Positions 1-8,338 are shown, counted from the first letter of the stretch. The stretch is DNA of 64,000 nucleotides from Spirochaetales bacterium (GCA_016930675.1 JAFGGG010000043.1:1-64000), one strand, 5' to 3'. Numbers and translations are program-made. Notes: a model not told the origin generated them from the letters alone.

Positions 1-24
1 AATATAAAATTGTATAATCATTAT

Positions 25-83
25 GGTTAGATTTTTATGTGAGGCATTACTTTTTTTCGGTTAGATTTTTAATGAGGCAATGC
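25..83 (+). repeat. Imperfect direct repeat at left edge
   Basis: Two copies of a GGTTAGATTTTTA..GAGGCA-type unit lie at 25-50 and 59-83, separated by a T-rich spacer. They sit upstream of the promoter of the DUF433 gene. They could be an operator-like pair for an autoregulated antitoxin or the edge of a repeat continuing outside the window. Nothing in the sequence decides between these. Confidence 0.5.
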
Positions 84-89
84 GCGCAA

Positions 90-118
90 TTGACTGCTCC
101 TGCCTTTTAAAGTACACT
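90..118 (+). promoter_or_regulatory. Sigma70-like promoter of the DUF433/DUF5615 pair
   Basis: A TTGACT -35 box (90-95), a 17-nt spacer and a TACACT -10 box (113-118) precede the DUF433 start at 150. The predicted transcription start near 125 gives a leader of about 25 nt. The call is made by eye. Confidence 0.5.
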
Positions 119-149
119 ATTAAATAGTTTTTACTTCATGGAGAAACAA

Positions 150-374
150 ATGAATTATAGAGACAGAATCACCATAAACCACGATATTATGCTGGGAAAA
201 CCGGTTATTAAAGGAACCAGGATAACCGTTGAATTAATTCTTAAAAAATTGTCTGAGGGCATGACTATCGAGCAGATTCTATCAGCATATCCGCATTTAA
301 AACGTGAAGATATCCTCGCAGCGCTTTCTTACTCGGCAGACGTAATATCAAAGGAGGAGCTTATTGCCACTTAG
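150..374 (+). CDS. DUF433 family antitoxin-like protein
   Basis: This 74-aa protein carries the DUF433 pattern: an N-terminal MNYRDRITINHDI segment, then GKPVIKGTRITVELILKKL and a C-terminal helical SYSADV region. DUF433 proteins are small winged-helix-like proteins commonly encoded before DUF5615 PIN-like toxins and are regarded as their antitoxins. The ORF track starts at 138, but GGAGA at 140-144 lies inside that extension and is well placed for the ATG at 150, which also gives the usual family N-terminus. The downstream relic overlaps this gene by 11 nt, as expected of a toxin-antitoxin operon. Since that partner has lost its core, this antitoxin may be an orphan. Confidence 0.8.
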   Translation: MNYRDRITINHDIMLGKPVIKGTRITVELILKKLSEGMTIEQILSAYPHLKREDILAALSYSADVISKEELIAT

Positions 375-528
375 CATATTGGCAGATGAAAGCGTCGACT
401 TTAGAATTATAGAGTATTTAAGAAATAAAAATCTTAACGTCATATCCGTATTGGAAAAACATAAAGGTATTCCGGATAAAGATATTGAAATAACACCTAA
501 AAAAATCAGAATAAGAGACCTTATTTAG
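364..528 (+). pseudogene. Internally deleted DUF5615 (PIN-like) toxin
   Basis: This frame is too short for the ORF track (54 aa). It starts at TTG 364 with a perfect AAGGAGG at 351-357. The N-terminal half (ILADESVDFRIIEYLRN, then ISVLEKHKGIPDKDI) matches the start of DUF5615 proteins. The tail TPKKIRIRDLI resembles the conserved end of the same family (usually VITxxRIRIRxL). Family members are about 110-120 aa, so roughly 60 central residues, including the acidic residues after the first half, are missing, yet the frame is kept. I infer an in-frame deletion that inactivated the toxin. Confidence 0.7.
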
Positions 529-658
529 GACTCAGTCACTTATGATTCTATATATAAATAACATTACTTCTGAATTCCACTGCATTCTCTGTGCGCTTTG
601 CGTGAAATTATTATCACTTGAAAATTTACTATTTAATCGCTAAAATATTCTTAACGAT

Positions 659-838
659 ATGAAAAAAAAGATCCATATAAGCAGTTTAAAAGCTGAAGAC
701 AAAAACGATACTCGCTATTGGCTTGGAAAATCCGCAGCCGAGCGTTTCGAAGCGCTCGAGATATTACGACAAAGGTTTTTCGGATATGATGAAACTACCC
801 AAAGATTTCAAAGAACTATTGAATATCTTCAACGATAA
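659..838 (+). CDS. Small 59-aa protein overlapping a nucleotidyltransferase
   Basis: An ATG at 659 opens a 59-aa frame ending at TAA 836-838, one residue below the ORF-track cutoff. The product has a RYWLGKSAAERFEALEILRQ core followed by FFGYDETTQRFQRTIEYLQR. This resembles the short proteins often encoded immediately before DUF6036-type nucleotidyltransferases (a YWxSKxPEERLxAxExLRR pattern, from memory). The gene overlaps the nucleotidyltransferase by 53 nt in another frame, implying translational coupling. No strong Shine-Dalgarno is visible. I infer a partner or antitoxin role. Confidence 0.65.
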   Translation: MKKKIHISSLKAEDKNDTRYWLGKSAAERFEALEILRQRFFGYDETTQRFQRTIEYLQR

Positions 839-1226
839 CCACGTCGAATATTTAATAGTAGGCGGATACGCAGTCGCATATTATGGGTATGTCAGAGCAA
901 CAAACGATATTGATATCTGGATAAGTAACGAGAAATCAAATATACAAAGAGTCATTAAAAGTCTGATGGATTTTGGTTTTCCGAAAGGAGAATTAAAACC
1001 TGATGCTTTTGAAAAAAACGACCGGATAATAAGGATGGGTGTTCCTCCTTTCCGCATCGAGCTTTTAACCGGAGTATCCGGGCTGAATTTCAAGGAAACA
1101 TTTCCTACCAGAAAAATAGTACAAATTGATGATATTGATATTTCGATTATTGATCTGGAACATCTAAAAATCAACAAAAAAGCTGCCGGTAGATATAAAG
1201 ATCTCGATGATCTAGAAAACATATAA
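786..1226 (+). CDS. DUF6036-like minimal nucleotidyltransferase
   Basis: The protein is 146 aa from the ATG at 786. The nucleotidyltransferase core is visible as YLIVGGYAVAYYGYVRATND followed by IDIW, with the GG and DxD features of the pol-beta fold. A third acidic region lies near FRIELLTGV, and the C-terminus has the IIDLEHLKINKKAAGRYKDL pattern seen in DUF6036/AbiEii-like enzymes. The ORF-track start (TTG 723) lies deep in the upstream gene; two consecutive ATGs at 786 and 789 fit the family N-terminus better. Such enzymes act as toxins, for example by tRNA nucleotidylation, or as antitoxins. Which applies here is unknown. It is convergent with the helicase gene, 1 nt away. Confidence 0.75.
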   Translation: MMKLPKDFKELLNIFNDNHVEYLIVGGYAVAYYGYVRATNDIDIWISNEKSNIQRVIKSLMDFGFPKGELKPDAFEKNDRIIRMGVPPFRIELLTGVSGLNFKETFPTRKIVQIDDIDISIIDLEHLKINKKAAGRYKDLDDLENI

Positions 1227-1227
1227 A

Positions 1228-4200
1228 TCAAAGCCCCCCGAACAACTCCTCCCACTCCACCTCATGTTCGATATATACCGCCTCACCGCTGCGCAGGGCG
1301 AATAAAAAGCATTCGATCTTTTTATCCGTCAGCTCGGCACAGGCCTTTTTATACAGGGCAAGCTGCAGGGCGTACTCCTGCGGATTAAGCAGCTTATCGG
1401 TTTTGAAATCAAGAACATAGGCCTTGTCTTCCGTTTCAAAGAACAGGTCGATGATCCCGTGGATAAAATAACAGTCGGCTCCCCTCTCCCACTTGTATAA
1501 AAAGGGAAACTCGGTTTCTACTGAGCCGGCCTGCGCCAAAAGCCCGCCGTACCCGGATGAGAAAAAGTTTTGGGCCAGTTTTTGGGCTGCGGCGGCCGTC
1601 TCTGCGCGCAGCTCCTCGGGAATAGCTTCCATATATGCAAGCGGAATTTCCTGCGCCATATCCTGTACGGCGGCCCCGGTTTTAATCCGGGTGTGGATCA
1701 GATAATGACTGAGAATGCCCAAGGCCGCGGCCGCTTTTTCATCGGACAAACGGGCATCGATGGGCAGATCCGGCAGATCGATCGGCTTCACAGCGGCAGC
1801 GCGGTCGGCCATCAGGTTTTTATACAGCAGATTGAGTTCGGTTACGCTGTACTCAATCTGTTTGAACTCACGCTTTTGTTCCGGCAAAGAATGGTATACG
1901 TCTTTGAGCGTGTCCGGATCCGCCGCAGCGGGGCGGCTTACAATCCGAAAGTACTCGTGGCCGGTAAGATCATTGATGATGTGCTTTTTAAACGTAAAGG
2001 CACCGCCCTGCGCTTCCGGATGCGACCCGACGCCCCTGCCCCCCACGCTTTCAGTCCCCGCGCTGTCATACATGCCCAATCCCTGCAAGAGCATATTCAG
2101 ATGAGCATTGGGTGTGGTGCGGTTCTGCCTGTTGTGGCAACCGGAAATTATCAGGTGTGATTCGGCCCTGGTAAGCGCCACGTAAAGCAGGCGTTTTAGT
2201 TCGGCGATCTCTCTTTTTTCATTCTCCTCGCGGCTTATAGCGTAGAAATAGTTATCCGTTCCCAAATTAACCGAAAGCCCGAACCGCGGTGAGATATAAT
2301 AGAGCGCGCTTTTATCCTCACCCTTGCCCTTGTTGCCCGTGTTGGCCAGCACCACAATGGGAAACTCCAAACCTTTGGCCTTGTGAATGGTCATAAGCTG
2401 CACACCCTGCTCATACTCCTTTAGGATCTCCAGGTCCTCCTGCTTTTCATATTTACCCAGATTTTTGCGTACCATATCCAGAAAGCGGCTTAAGCGCCAG
2501 CCCCGGGCGTCGGCCCGTTCGGCCAGGCGAAAAAAATAGTCGTAGTACTCTAAAAAGGTATGAAACTGCGGGTTCTTCAAAATATGATAGCGATAGCCGA
2601 ATCCGTACCAGATATCAAACACAAGCTCGGTAAGCGGAACCCTGTCCGCCTTGGCTTTGATCTGCTCATACCGCTCTCTGCCCGCCTCATATTTTGCCGT
2701 TTCTGCGGGCTCAAGCTCCGCAGCCGCGAAGGGCAGCTCTTCTGCGAGCATAACAGTTACCAGCGCGTCGTCCGACAGATTCACCAGAGGTGAACGCAGC
2801 AGGGCCGCGTAGGCCACCCGGTCCTCCGGATGTACCGCCAGCTGCAGCAGGTTATACATATCATTAATCGGCGCCTCCAAAAACAGGCTCCTCACCCCTT
2901 CGGTGGTATAGGGTATGGAAAACAAACGCAGCATACGCTCGTAAATAATCTGATTGCTGGTAGAACGCATCAGGATCACAAAATCGTTGAAACCGGCGGG
3001 CCTTACGGTTTCACCGTCGCAGACCGGGAACTTTTTTTGTTGCACGGCCCGGGCCAGGAATTCAGCCACCCGAAAGGCCTCGCTCTCATCATTGCCGTAC
3101 TCACTCTCGCTGTCCGGATTGGCGTTATATGTCTTATAGAGGAAATGAACTTCAGGCACAACCCGGTTCGCGTCTTTAGAAGAGCTGAGTTCCTGAAAGC
3201 GGGCCTCATAATCTTCCTGCGCGCTTTGCAGCACGCAGCGGAACAACAGGTTGAAAAAAGCTATCAGCCCGGGCTCGCTGCGGTAATTATTGTGCAATAA
3301 GAGCGCGCTGCCCCCGTAGCGGCACAATTCAGCATGCAGGGCCTTAAACACGCTCACGTCCGCTCCTCTGAAAGCGTAGATGGACTGTTTTTCATCACCC
3401 ACAAATAAAAGTTTATCCTGTTCCAGGTCGGCGGCTTCAGGGATCCGGTCCAGGCTTAGAGTGTTCTTTTCAGCAAGCAGATAGAGCAGCTGTTTTTGCA
3501 GCAGATTGTTGTCCTGGAACTCATCGATCATGATAAAACGGTACTTTGTTTTGTAGTAGCCGCGCAGTCCCTCGTTGCGTCTCAGCGCCTCAACTGCCAT
3601 TTCCGCCACATCATTGAAACTTACCAAACCCAGGCTGCGCTTCCTGGTGTTTACCAGCGTTTGAAACTCGGAGAGCAGGCTGAAGATGTCCCGCAGCTCT
3701 TCGGCTTGCGCCAGACTCTCCAGGACCAGTATGAGTACCTGCTTCGCGGATCTGAACTCGTCAATCAGGGATTTTAAATCTTCAATGGTTTGGGAGCTGC
3801 CGCTCCCTGGTTTTCTGATAACAAGACCTTTTAAAAGCCCCAGCACCTGCTCATACTCACGCCGGGCTACCAGATCCTCTAGGTTTTTTAGCTCCGCTAC
3901 CGCTGCCCGGGCATTGGCAATTGATTTTTTACCGTCCTCCTCAAGCGCGGCTATCTTTGCCGCGCTGTCCGACAGGGCCTTGGTCTGGATTTCAAGCCTT
4001 TGTCGGAGCTCCGCGTACTGCGCGGCATGCATTTCAGTGAAATCAAATTCACGGGCCAGATTAAAATAAGACTCGGCCAGAGGCTGTAAAAATTCAAACA
4101 GCACTCGTTCGAAACCGTGCCGCCGCAGCAGCACAGCCAATCCCGGCTCCTGCCAGCGCCTAAGCAGAAAATCAAGACTTACTTCAGACAGAGCCTGTGA

Positions 4201-4569
4201 GAGCTCCGCAGCTTCGTATGAAAAATCAGCGGCCAGCCCGAAGAGCTCGCCGGCGTTTCTTACGATCTGAGCGCAGAAGCTGTCCAGTGTGGATATCTGA
4301 GCTCTGCTGAAATCCTTAAGCTGCTCTTGAATTAATGGATCCCGTTCCTGTTTCAGCCTGCGGTATATTTTCTCATACATCTCGGCCGCGGCTTTTTTGG
4401 TAAAGGTCAGAGTAAGAATCTCATCCACACGGGCCTTTTTGTTTTTAAGCAGCCAAAGGTAGCGCTCGGCCAGAACCGAAGTCTTACCCGCTCCCGCGCC
4501 CGCCATCACAACCGTGTTCATTGCCGAACGGATTGCCTTCTGCTGTTCCTTATCAAAGCGGATGTTCAC
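1228..4569 (-). CDS. addA: AddA-type UvrD helicase/exonuclease
   Basis: This 1113-aa superfamily 1A helicase carries a RecB-like nuclease domain and fits AddA of the AddAB double-strand-break resection complex. Seen in order: Walker A AGAGAGKTS (about residues 23-31), LTLTFTKKAAAEM, IMIDEFQDNN (motif II), VGDEKQSIYAFRGAD (III), NNYRSEP (IV), TIHKAKGLEFPIVVL (V), LYVALTRAESHL (VI), and a C-terminal PD-(D/E)XK nuclease with YVLDFKTDKL and QLALYKKA. The start is GTG with AAGGA upstream. No AddB is encoded within the window, although addB normally lies next to addA, so it must be elsewhere or this is a stand-alone helicase-nuclease. It sits 29 nt after the DUF1361 gene on the same strand. Confidence 0.85.
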   Translation of the reverse strand: MNIRFDKEQQKAIRSAMNTVVMAGAGAGKTSVLAERYLWLLKNKKARVDEILTLTFTKKAAAEMYEKIYRRLKQERDPLIQEQLKDFSRAQISTLDSFCAQIVRNAGELFGLAADFSYEAAELSQALSEVSLDFLLRRWQEPGLAVLLRRHGFERVLFEFLQPLAESYFNLAREFDFTEMHAAQYAELRQRLEIQTKALSDSAAKIAALEEDGKKSIANARAAVAELKNLEDLVARREYEQVLGLLKGLVIRKPGSGSSQTIEDLKSLIDEFRSAKQVLILVLESLAQAEELRDIFSLLSEFQTLVNTRKRSLGLVSFNDVAEMAVEALRRNEGLRGYYKTKYRFIMIDEFQDNNLLQKQLLYLLAEKNTLSLDRIPEAADLEQDKLLFVGDEKQSIYAFRGADVSVFKALHAELCRYGGSALLLHNNYRSEPGLIAFFNLLFRCVLQSAQEDYEARFQELSSSKDANRVVPEVHFLYKTYNANPDSESEYGNDESEAFRVAEFLARAVQQKKFPVCDGETVRPAGFNDFVILMRSTSNQIIYERMLRLFSIPYTTEGVRSLFLEAPINDMYNLLQLAVHPEDRVAYAALLRSPLVNLSDDALVTVMLAEELPFAAAELEPAETAKYEAGRERYEQIKAKADRVPLTELVFDIWYGFGYRYHILKNPQFHTFLEYYDYFFRLAERADARGWRLSRFLDMVRKNLGKYEKQEDLEILKEYEQGVQLMTIHKAKGLEFPIVVLANTGNKGKGEDKSALYYISPRFGLSVNLGTDNYFYAISREENEKREIAELKRLLYVALTRAESHLIISGCHNRQNRTTPNAHLNMLLQGLGMYDSAGTESVGGRGVGSHPEAQGGAFTFKKHIINDLTGHEYFRIVSRPAAADPDTLKDVYHSLPEQKREFKQIEYSVTELNLLYKNLMADRAAAVKPIDLPDLPIDARLSDEKAAAALGILSHYLIHTRIKTGAAVQDMAQEIPLAYMEAIPEELRAETAAAAQKLAQNFFSSGYGGLLAQAGSVETEFPFLYKWERGADCYFIHGIIDLFFETEDKAYVLDFKTDKLLNPQEYALQLALYKKACAELTDKKIECFLFALRSGEAVYIEHEVEWEELFGGL

Positions 4570-4598
4570 TTGTCTGTCCTTACAGAGTACTCCCTGTC

Positions 4599-5318
4599 TT
4601 ATTTTTCATGCAGTCTGTGGAACGCATAAATACCGATATAGGTGATCAAAATAAAAAATCCCACGCTTAACGAAAAAAGCAGGGCCTTCAGGTAAAAAAG
4701 ATTCCCCACTATTTCTTTTAAGGAGATAAACGGATATATCATAATATCCGTGCTGTTTAAGCGCACGAACCTTCCCAGATAAATACCGAATCCGCTTAAG
4801 ATGCACGCTCCGAGCACGATAATCCAGCCCGCACGTTTACCATAGAGTTTCTCGAAAACCTGATGCACAAACAGCAAAGAAAACAGCCCGATCAGATGTC
4901 CCATAATGGCGAAGGCAGCGTTGAGAATGATATCGTACCAGATCAGAGCGTTGGCCGTAACCAGCTCGTTCATATCCCGGTAATACATGCCCATACGAAT
5001 CAGGTGCACCACGTCGGTAAGGATGTAGGGCGCATTAGGATAAAACACAAGCCAGAGAAAACTTAAGATCACGGTTATGATCCGCGTGGGCCGCGAGGAT
5101 TTTTCTCCGCTGTACAGCCAGAGAATAACCAGTGAAATCCCGAAGGGTATCCAGGCTAAAAACAGGTTCCAGATCAGAAACAGGTAGATATAGCTTCCGG
5201 TAAACAGGATGCGCACCGCTAAAAAGGCCGCGCAGCCGGCGGAAGACAGGAGCAGCAGGAAAAACAGGTCTCTCAGTTTCTTTTTGGAATAGCACTCGAT
5301 CACTGTGCCGTTTAACAT
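4599..5318 (-). CDS. DUF1361 membrane protein
   Basis: This 239-aa protein has about six hydrophobic helices and the DUF1361 hallmark FYPNAPYILTDVVHL near residue 95. The function of the family is unknown. A charged N-terminus (ECYSKKKLRDL) precedes the first membrane segment, consistent with a cytoplasmic N-terminus. The gene lies just upstream of addA on the same strand and may be co-transcribed, but no functional link to recombination is apparent. Upstream (5319-5525) is a roughly 200-bp divergent intergenic region. Confidence 0.8.
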   Translation of the reverse strand: MLNGTVIECYSKKKLRDLFFLLLLSSAGCAAFLAVRILFTGSYIYLFLIWNLFLAWIPFGISLVILWLYSGEKSSRPTRIITVILSFLWLVFYPNAPYILTDVVHLIRMGMYYRDMNELVTANALIWYDIILNAAFAIMGHLIGLFSLLFVHQVFEKLYGKRAGWIIVLGACILSGFGIYLGRFVRLNSTDIMIYPFISLKEIVGNLFYLKALLFSLSVGFFILITYIGIYAFHRLHEK

Positions 5319-5525
5319 CTGGCTTAACCTTTCCGTACGCGGTAATGGTACTCCTATTAATAACTTAAATTGCCCAACTAATCCAGAGATTAAAGGGCAA
5401 AAATAATGGTAAAATCAAAATTCACCAACTATTATCCTTTCAGAGCTTTACATTCCCGGCGGTTTTTAAATATAGTACAACCAGGCGTCTGAAGACCTGT
5501 AACCCTGAGGACCGGAAAGATTTTT

Positions 5526-7061
5526 ATGAGAAAAAAAACCATTCTGATCTGGTTTATATTTTGTCTGCTTATCTCTTTTCCTCTGCGGGCCGATATCTCC
5601 GTTGCTCCCGAAGCGTGGGACCTCGGAGCCGTAAACAGCACCAGCATACTCAGTAAAGAAATAACCATTGCCAACAGCGGATCACAGCCTGTAACAGTCT
5701 CTATAGTGGAGACCTGCGACTGCCTTTATCCGGATGTAAAAGAGATCAAACTCCAATCCGGAGACAGTCGGAAGATCGTCCTTTTCTTTGATCCTGCTGA
5801 AGAACAGGGCGCTGTTGAGAAACTCCTTATAATAGAAAACACATCGTCTGCACAGGAAAAAATACTTTTTACCCTGCACGCCGACGTGAACAGCGGGAGC
5901 GCGGAAATTAAGGCGTCTCCCGCGGCCGAGCCGCAAAGCACGCCCACAGAAACGGAAACAGCGGAGAACCACACCCGGGTTTCCGACTCCGGCACTCCGG
6001 ATAATCTCACCGTTTACCTCTATTACAGCTTCGGCTGCAAGTCCTGCGAACGGCTGCTTACCTCATTTTTCCCGATAGTCGAACAAAAACTTGGCATCAC
6101 ACTCACAATTATCAAAAGGGATATTCTGCAGGCAGCGAGTATGCGGGAGTATGAATCCAAACTGCAGCAGTTGGGTGCTTCCATGCGCGAATTCCCGGCT
6201 CTGCTGCTCGGAAGCACGCTGCTGCAGGGCGAGCAGGAAATACGCTCAGGCACGGCTACAGCCGCAGCAAGCGCGCTGGAACGGTCCGCCGGCCCGTCCG
6301 AAAAACCGGCGGACGCTGCCTCTGAAAAACAGAAGGTGCTTCCGGAACTGCTGTTTTTCCCGGTTTTGGCCGCGGGCCTCGCCGACGGTATTAATCCTTG
6401 CGCTTTTTCAACGCTTATCTTCCTTATAGTGAGTCTGGCTTATGTGGGCAGACGTAAAAGCTCTATTCTGCTTACGGGAATCTTTTTTACCGTCGCCGTG
6501 TTTATCACCTACTATCTTGTAGGAGTAATCGGGACGAATTTCATTTATTTTTTCAGATCACTGCCTTTTGCCGCAGAAATCTTTATCGGGTTCAAAATAG
6601 TGATCATTATTTTACTGTTGGTATTCGCAGGATTGAGTATTTATGATGTTGTTTTAATTGCCCAGGGACGTACCAGAGAAATGGTTCTGCAGCTTCCAAA
6701 AAGCATCAAACAGCGTATTCACAAGTCGGTAAGAGCATATGTTTCCTCTCTGGCGCTGATTTCGGGAGCATTATTATTGGGGTTCTATGTTTCAGTGTTT
6801 GAGCTGGCCTGCACAGGTCAGATTTACTTTCCCGTTATTGCCGCTCTGGCCCAGACAGAAAGCAATGTTTCCACCTATTTTTATCTGGTCATCTATAATA
6901 TTGGCTTTATATTACCATTACTGCTGGTCTTTATTTTTATTTATTCGGGTGTAAGTTCGGAAAAGATAACTTCGGTTTTTCAGAAGCATATGGGAGTGGT
7001 CAAAATAATACTGGCGGTTGTGTTTGTTTTATTGGCTGTATTTATAATAGTTTTTACCTAA
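5526..7061 (+). CDS. DUF1573-thioredoxin-CcdA/DsbD-like fusion
   Basis: This 511-aa protein is modular. Residues 1-22 are a signal peptide. About 27-115 is a DUF1573 Ig-like domain with the typical CDC pair (64-66). A low-complexity linker follows. About 161-240 is a thioredoxin-like domain with CKSC at 171-174. From about 275 there is a multi-TM CcdA/DsbD-beta-like domain with GINPCAFSTL (cysteine 291) and ELACTGQ (cysteine 429), the two membrane cysteines that relay electrons in DsbD. I infer a transporter that passes reductant from the cytoplasm to the periplasmic CKSC pair. No cytochrome c maturation gene is adjacent; the CxxCH-containing proteins near 57-59 kb are possible clients. A repeat-family hairpin follows the stop. 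Confidence 0.85.
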   Translation: MRKKTILIWFIFCLLISFPLRADISVAPEAWDLGAVNSTSILSKEITIANSGSQPVTVSIVETCDCLYPDVKEIKLQSGDSRKIVLFFDPAEEQGAVEKLLIIENTSSAQEKILFTLHADVNSGSAEIKASPAAEPQSTPTETETAENHTRVSDSGTPDNLTVYLYYSFGCKSCERLLTSFFPIVEQKLGITLTIIKRDILQAASMREYESKLQQLGASMREFPALLLGSTLLQGEQEIRSGTATAAASALERSAGPSEKPADAASEKQKVLPELLFFPVLAAGLADGINPCAFSTLIFLIVSLAYVGRRKSSILLTGIFFTVAVFITYYLVGVIGTNFIYFFRSLPFAAEIFIGFKIVIIILLLVFAGLSIYDVVLIAQGRTREMVLQLPKSIKQRIHKSVRAYVSSLALISGALLLGFYVSVFELACTGQIYFPVIAALAQTESNVSTYFYLVIYNIGFILPLLLVFIFIYSGVSSEKITSVFQKHMGVVKIILAVVFVLLAVFIIVFT

Positions 7062-7082
7062 ATTATTTCCACTTATCAAGAT

Positions 7083-7130
7083 CAACATGCCACCGGTAAA
7101 GCTGGCGGCTTTTTCGGAAGTAAAGCCGCC
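7083..7130 (+). terminator. Hairpin element C between convergent genes
   Basis: This is a shortened member of the dispersed hairpin family. GCCACCGGT/GCTGGCGGC forms one stem. The tail GGCGGCTTTTTCGGAAGTAA continues into AAAGCCGCC, forming a perfect alternative stem GGCGGCTTT/AAAGCCGCC. It lies exactly between the 3' ends of two convergent genes and probably terminates both. Confidence 0.6.
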
Positions 7131-8051
7131 TTAATAATATTCATACACTATATACAACCGCACTCCTTCATCATCGTGGTATGTTTTTTTTATTATTTTT
7201 TCACCGGAATCATATTTATAAATGAAATAACAAAAAACCCTGCCGTTTTCATCCTGCCTCTGATCTTTAATGATCCTTCCGTCAAGATCATATTCCTTTA
7301 CGTCTATAGATCTTTTTTCGCCATTAATATATTCGGTTTCTTTAATGCTTCTTCCTTTGTCATCGTATTCGATTTCTTTCTGTAAAAGGCGTTCCCCTTT
7401 TTGTACTGCATATTCGGTCAACACTGCGACATTACAGCCTTCACCGTAAGCATATTCCGTGTAAGTCAGAACACATTTATTTTTCTCATCATACCATTCC
7501 ACACTGATTAGATTGTTCTTGGCGTCGTATGTGTTTTTATACAGGTGTGAATACACTATTCTGCCCGGCGGCTCTAAATAGCCATTACCATTAATGCAAC
7601 TATGTTTTATCGCCTTTATTATATTGTTCCGATCGTCATATTCATATTCCCAATACAAGATTGTCATCCATGAACCGTTTTCTAATGCCGTCCAGCTGAA
7701 GTTGATTTCCTTTATTACATTACCCTTTGCGTCGTACTCGAAAACCGTTTTTGTTTGGGAAAACTCACGTCCCTCTCGTGCCCACAACTCTTCAATTAAA
7801 TACCCCAGATCGTTATATTTATATGTTGCAGTACAGGTGGTGTTTGAATCGCTTTCAAAGCTTACTTTTTTACTTACTCTTTTGTTCGCGTCGTATTCGT
7901 ATCTATTTTCCCATTCCAGCCTTCCGCCGGGAAGGTACTGGGCCTCTCGTTTTAATAATCCTGATCCGTTCGTGCCGGTGCTTTGGGTATACGCAAAGAA
8001 TATATGCAATAAGCAAAATGGTACAATGCAAAGGATTTTTCTCATACTCAT
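7131..8051 (-). CDS. Secreted YD-repeat (RHS-like) protein
   Basis: The protein is 306 aa when started at the ATG 8051, giving MSMRKILCIVPFCLLHIFFA, a convincing signal peptide. The ORF-track start at 8198 would translate a hairpin repeat and is rejected. The mature part is a series of YD-type repeats: YEYDANKRVSKKV, KYNDLGYLIEE, EYDAKGNVIKE, EYDDRNNIIKA, TYDAKNNLISV, EYDDKGRSIKE, EYDLDGRIIKD. Short stand-alone YD proteins of this kind are exported proteins of unknown role. There is no toxin C-terminal domain or RHS core-cleavage motif. The stretch is AT-rich compared with addA, which fits accessory origin. Confidence 0.7.
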   Translation of the reverse strand: MSMRKILCIVPFCLLHIFFAYTQSTGTNGSGLLKREAQYLPGGRLEWENRYEYDANKRVSKKVSFESDSNTTCTATYKYNDLGYLIEELWAREGREFSQTKTVFEYDAKGNVIKEINFSWTALENGSWMTILYWEYEYDDRNNIIKAIKHSCINGNGYLEPPGRIVYSHLYKNTYDAKNNLISVEWYDEKNKCVLTYTEYAYGEGCNVAVLTEYAVQKGERLLQKEIEYDDKGRSIKETEYINGEKRSIDVKEYDLDGRIIKDQRQDENGRVFCYFIYKYDSGEKIIKKTYHDDEGVRLYIVYEYY

Positions 8052-8093
8052 ACTAATATATTCTAAATTATCAAATCCAAAAATCAAGCAATA

Positions 8094-8224
8094 AACATAC
8101 CACCAGCAAAGCTGGTGGTATGTAAGGGAGCACCCCATAGGGGTGCAAGGTGGGAGAAAAAGCCACCGCTCAGTCAGCATCTTTTCAACCACCACCATAG
8201 GTGGCGGCTGTTTCAGAAGTAAAT
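8094..8224 (+). repeat. Hairpin element A (fullest copy of dispersed family)
   Basis: Three hairpins occur in about 130 nt: a perfect 12-bp stem CATACCACCAGC-aaa-GCTGGTGGTATG (8096-8122), a perfect 7-bp stem GCACCCC-ata-GGGGTGC (8130-8146), and an AAAAGCCACC...GGTGGCGGCT stem ending near 8206. The tail matches the other copies. It lies between two divergently read genes, before the promoter at 8278. Confidence 0.75.
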
Positions 8225-8277
8225 TACTAAATATTATAATTTATATTTGATCAAACAACCGTGATATTCTTTGGACA

Positions 8278-8306
8278 TTGACAACCTCCTTAAATACACA
8301 TATGCT
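8278..8306 (+). promoter_or_regulatory. Sigma70-like promoter of the lipoprotein/M3 operon
   Basis: TTGACA (8278-8283), a 17-nt spacer and TATGCT (8301-8306) precede the AAAGGAG ribosome site of the gene at 8339. The start of this promoter (CATTGACAACCT) is the same string seen at the promoter at 18250. Confidence 0.6.
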
Positions 8307-8338
8307 TTTATAAAAAGTTAATCAAAAGGAGTAATAAA

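Noticed and set aside
881-1255. 124-aa minus-strand ORF over the nucleotidyltransferase
   Set aside because: It is a shadow of the real plus-strand gene, with no ribosome site and unbalanced composition.
1570-4069. Several plus-strand ORFs of 60-196 aa over addA
   Set aside because: They are opposite-strand shadows of a conserved helicase with all motifs intact.
7131-8198. Longer start of the YD-repeat protein
   Set aside because: The extra 49 residues translate hairpin element A and lie before a good signal peptide.
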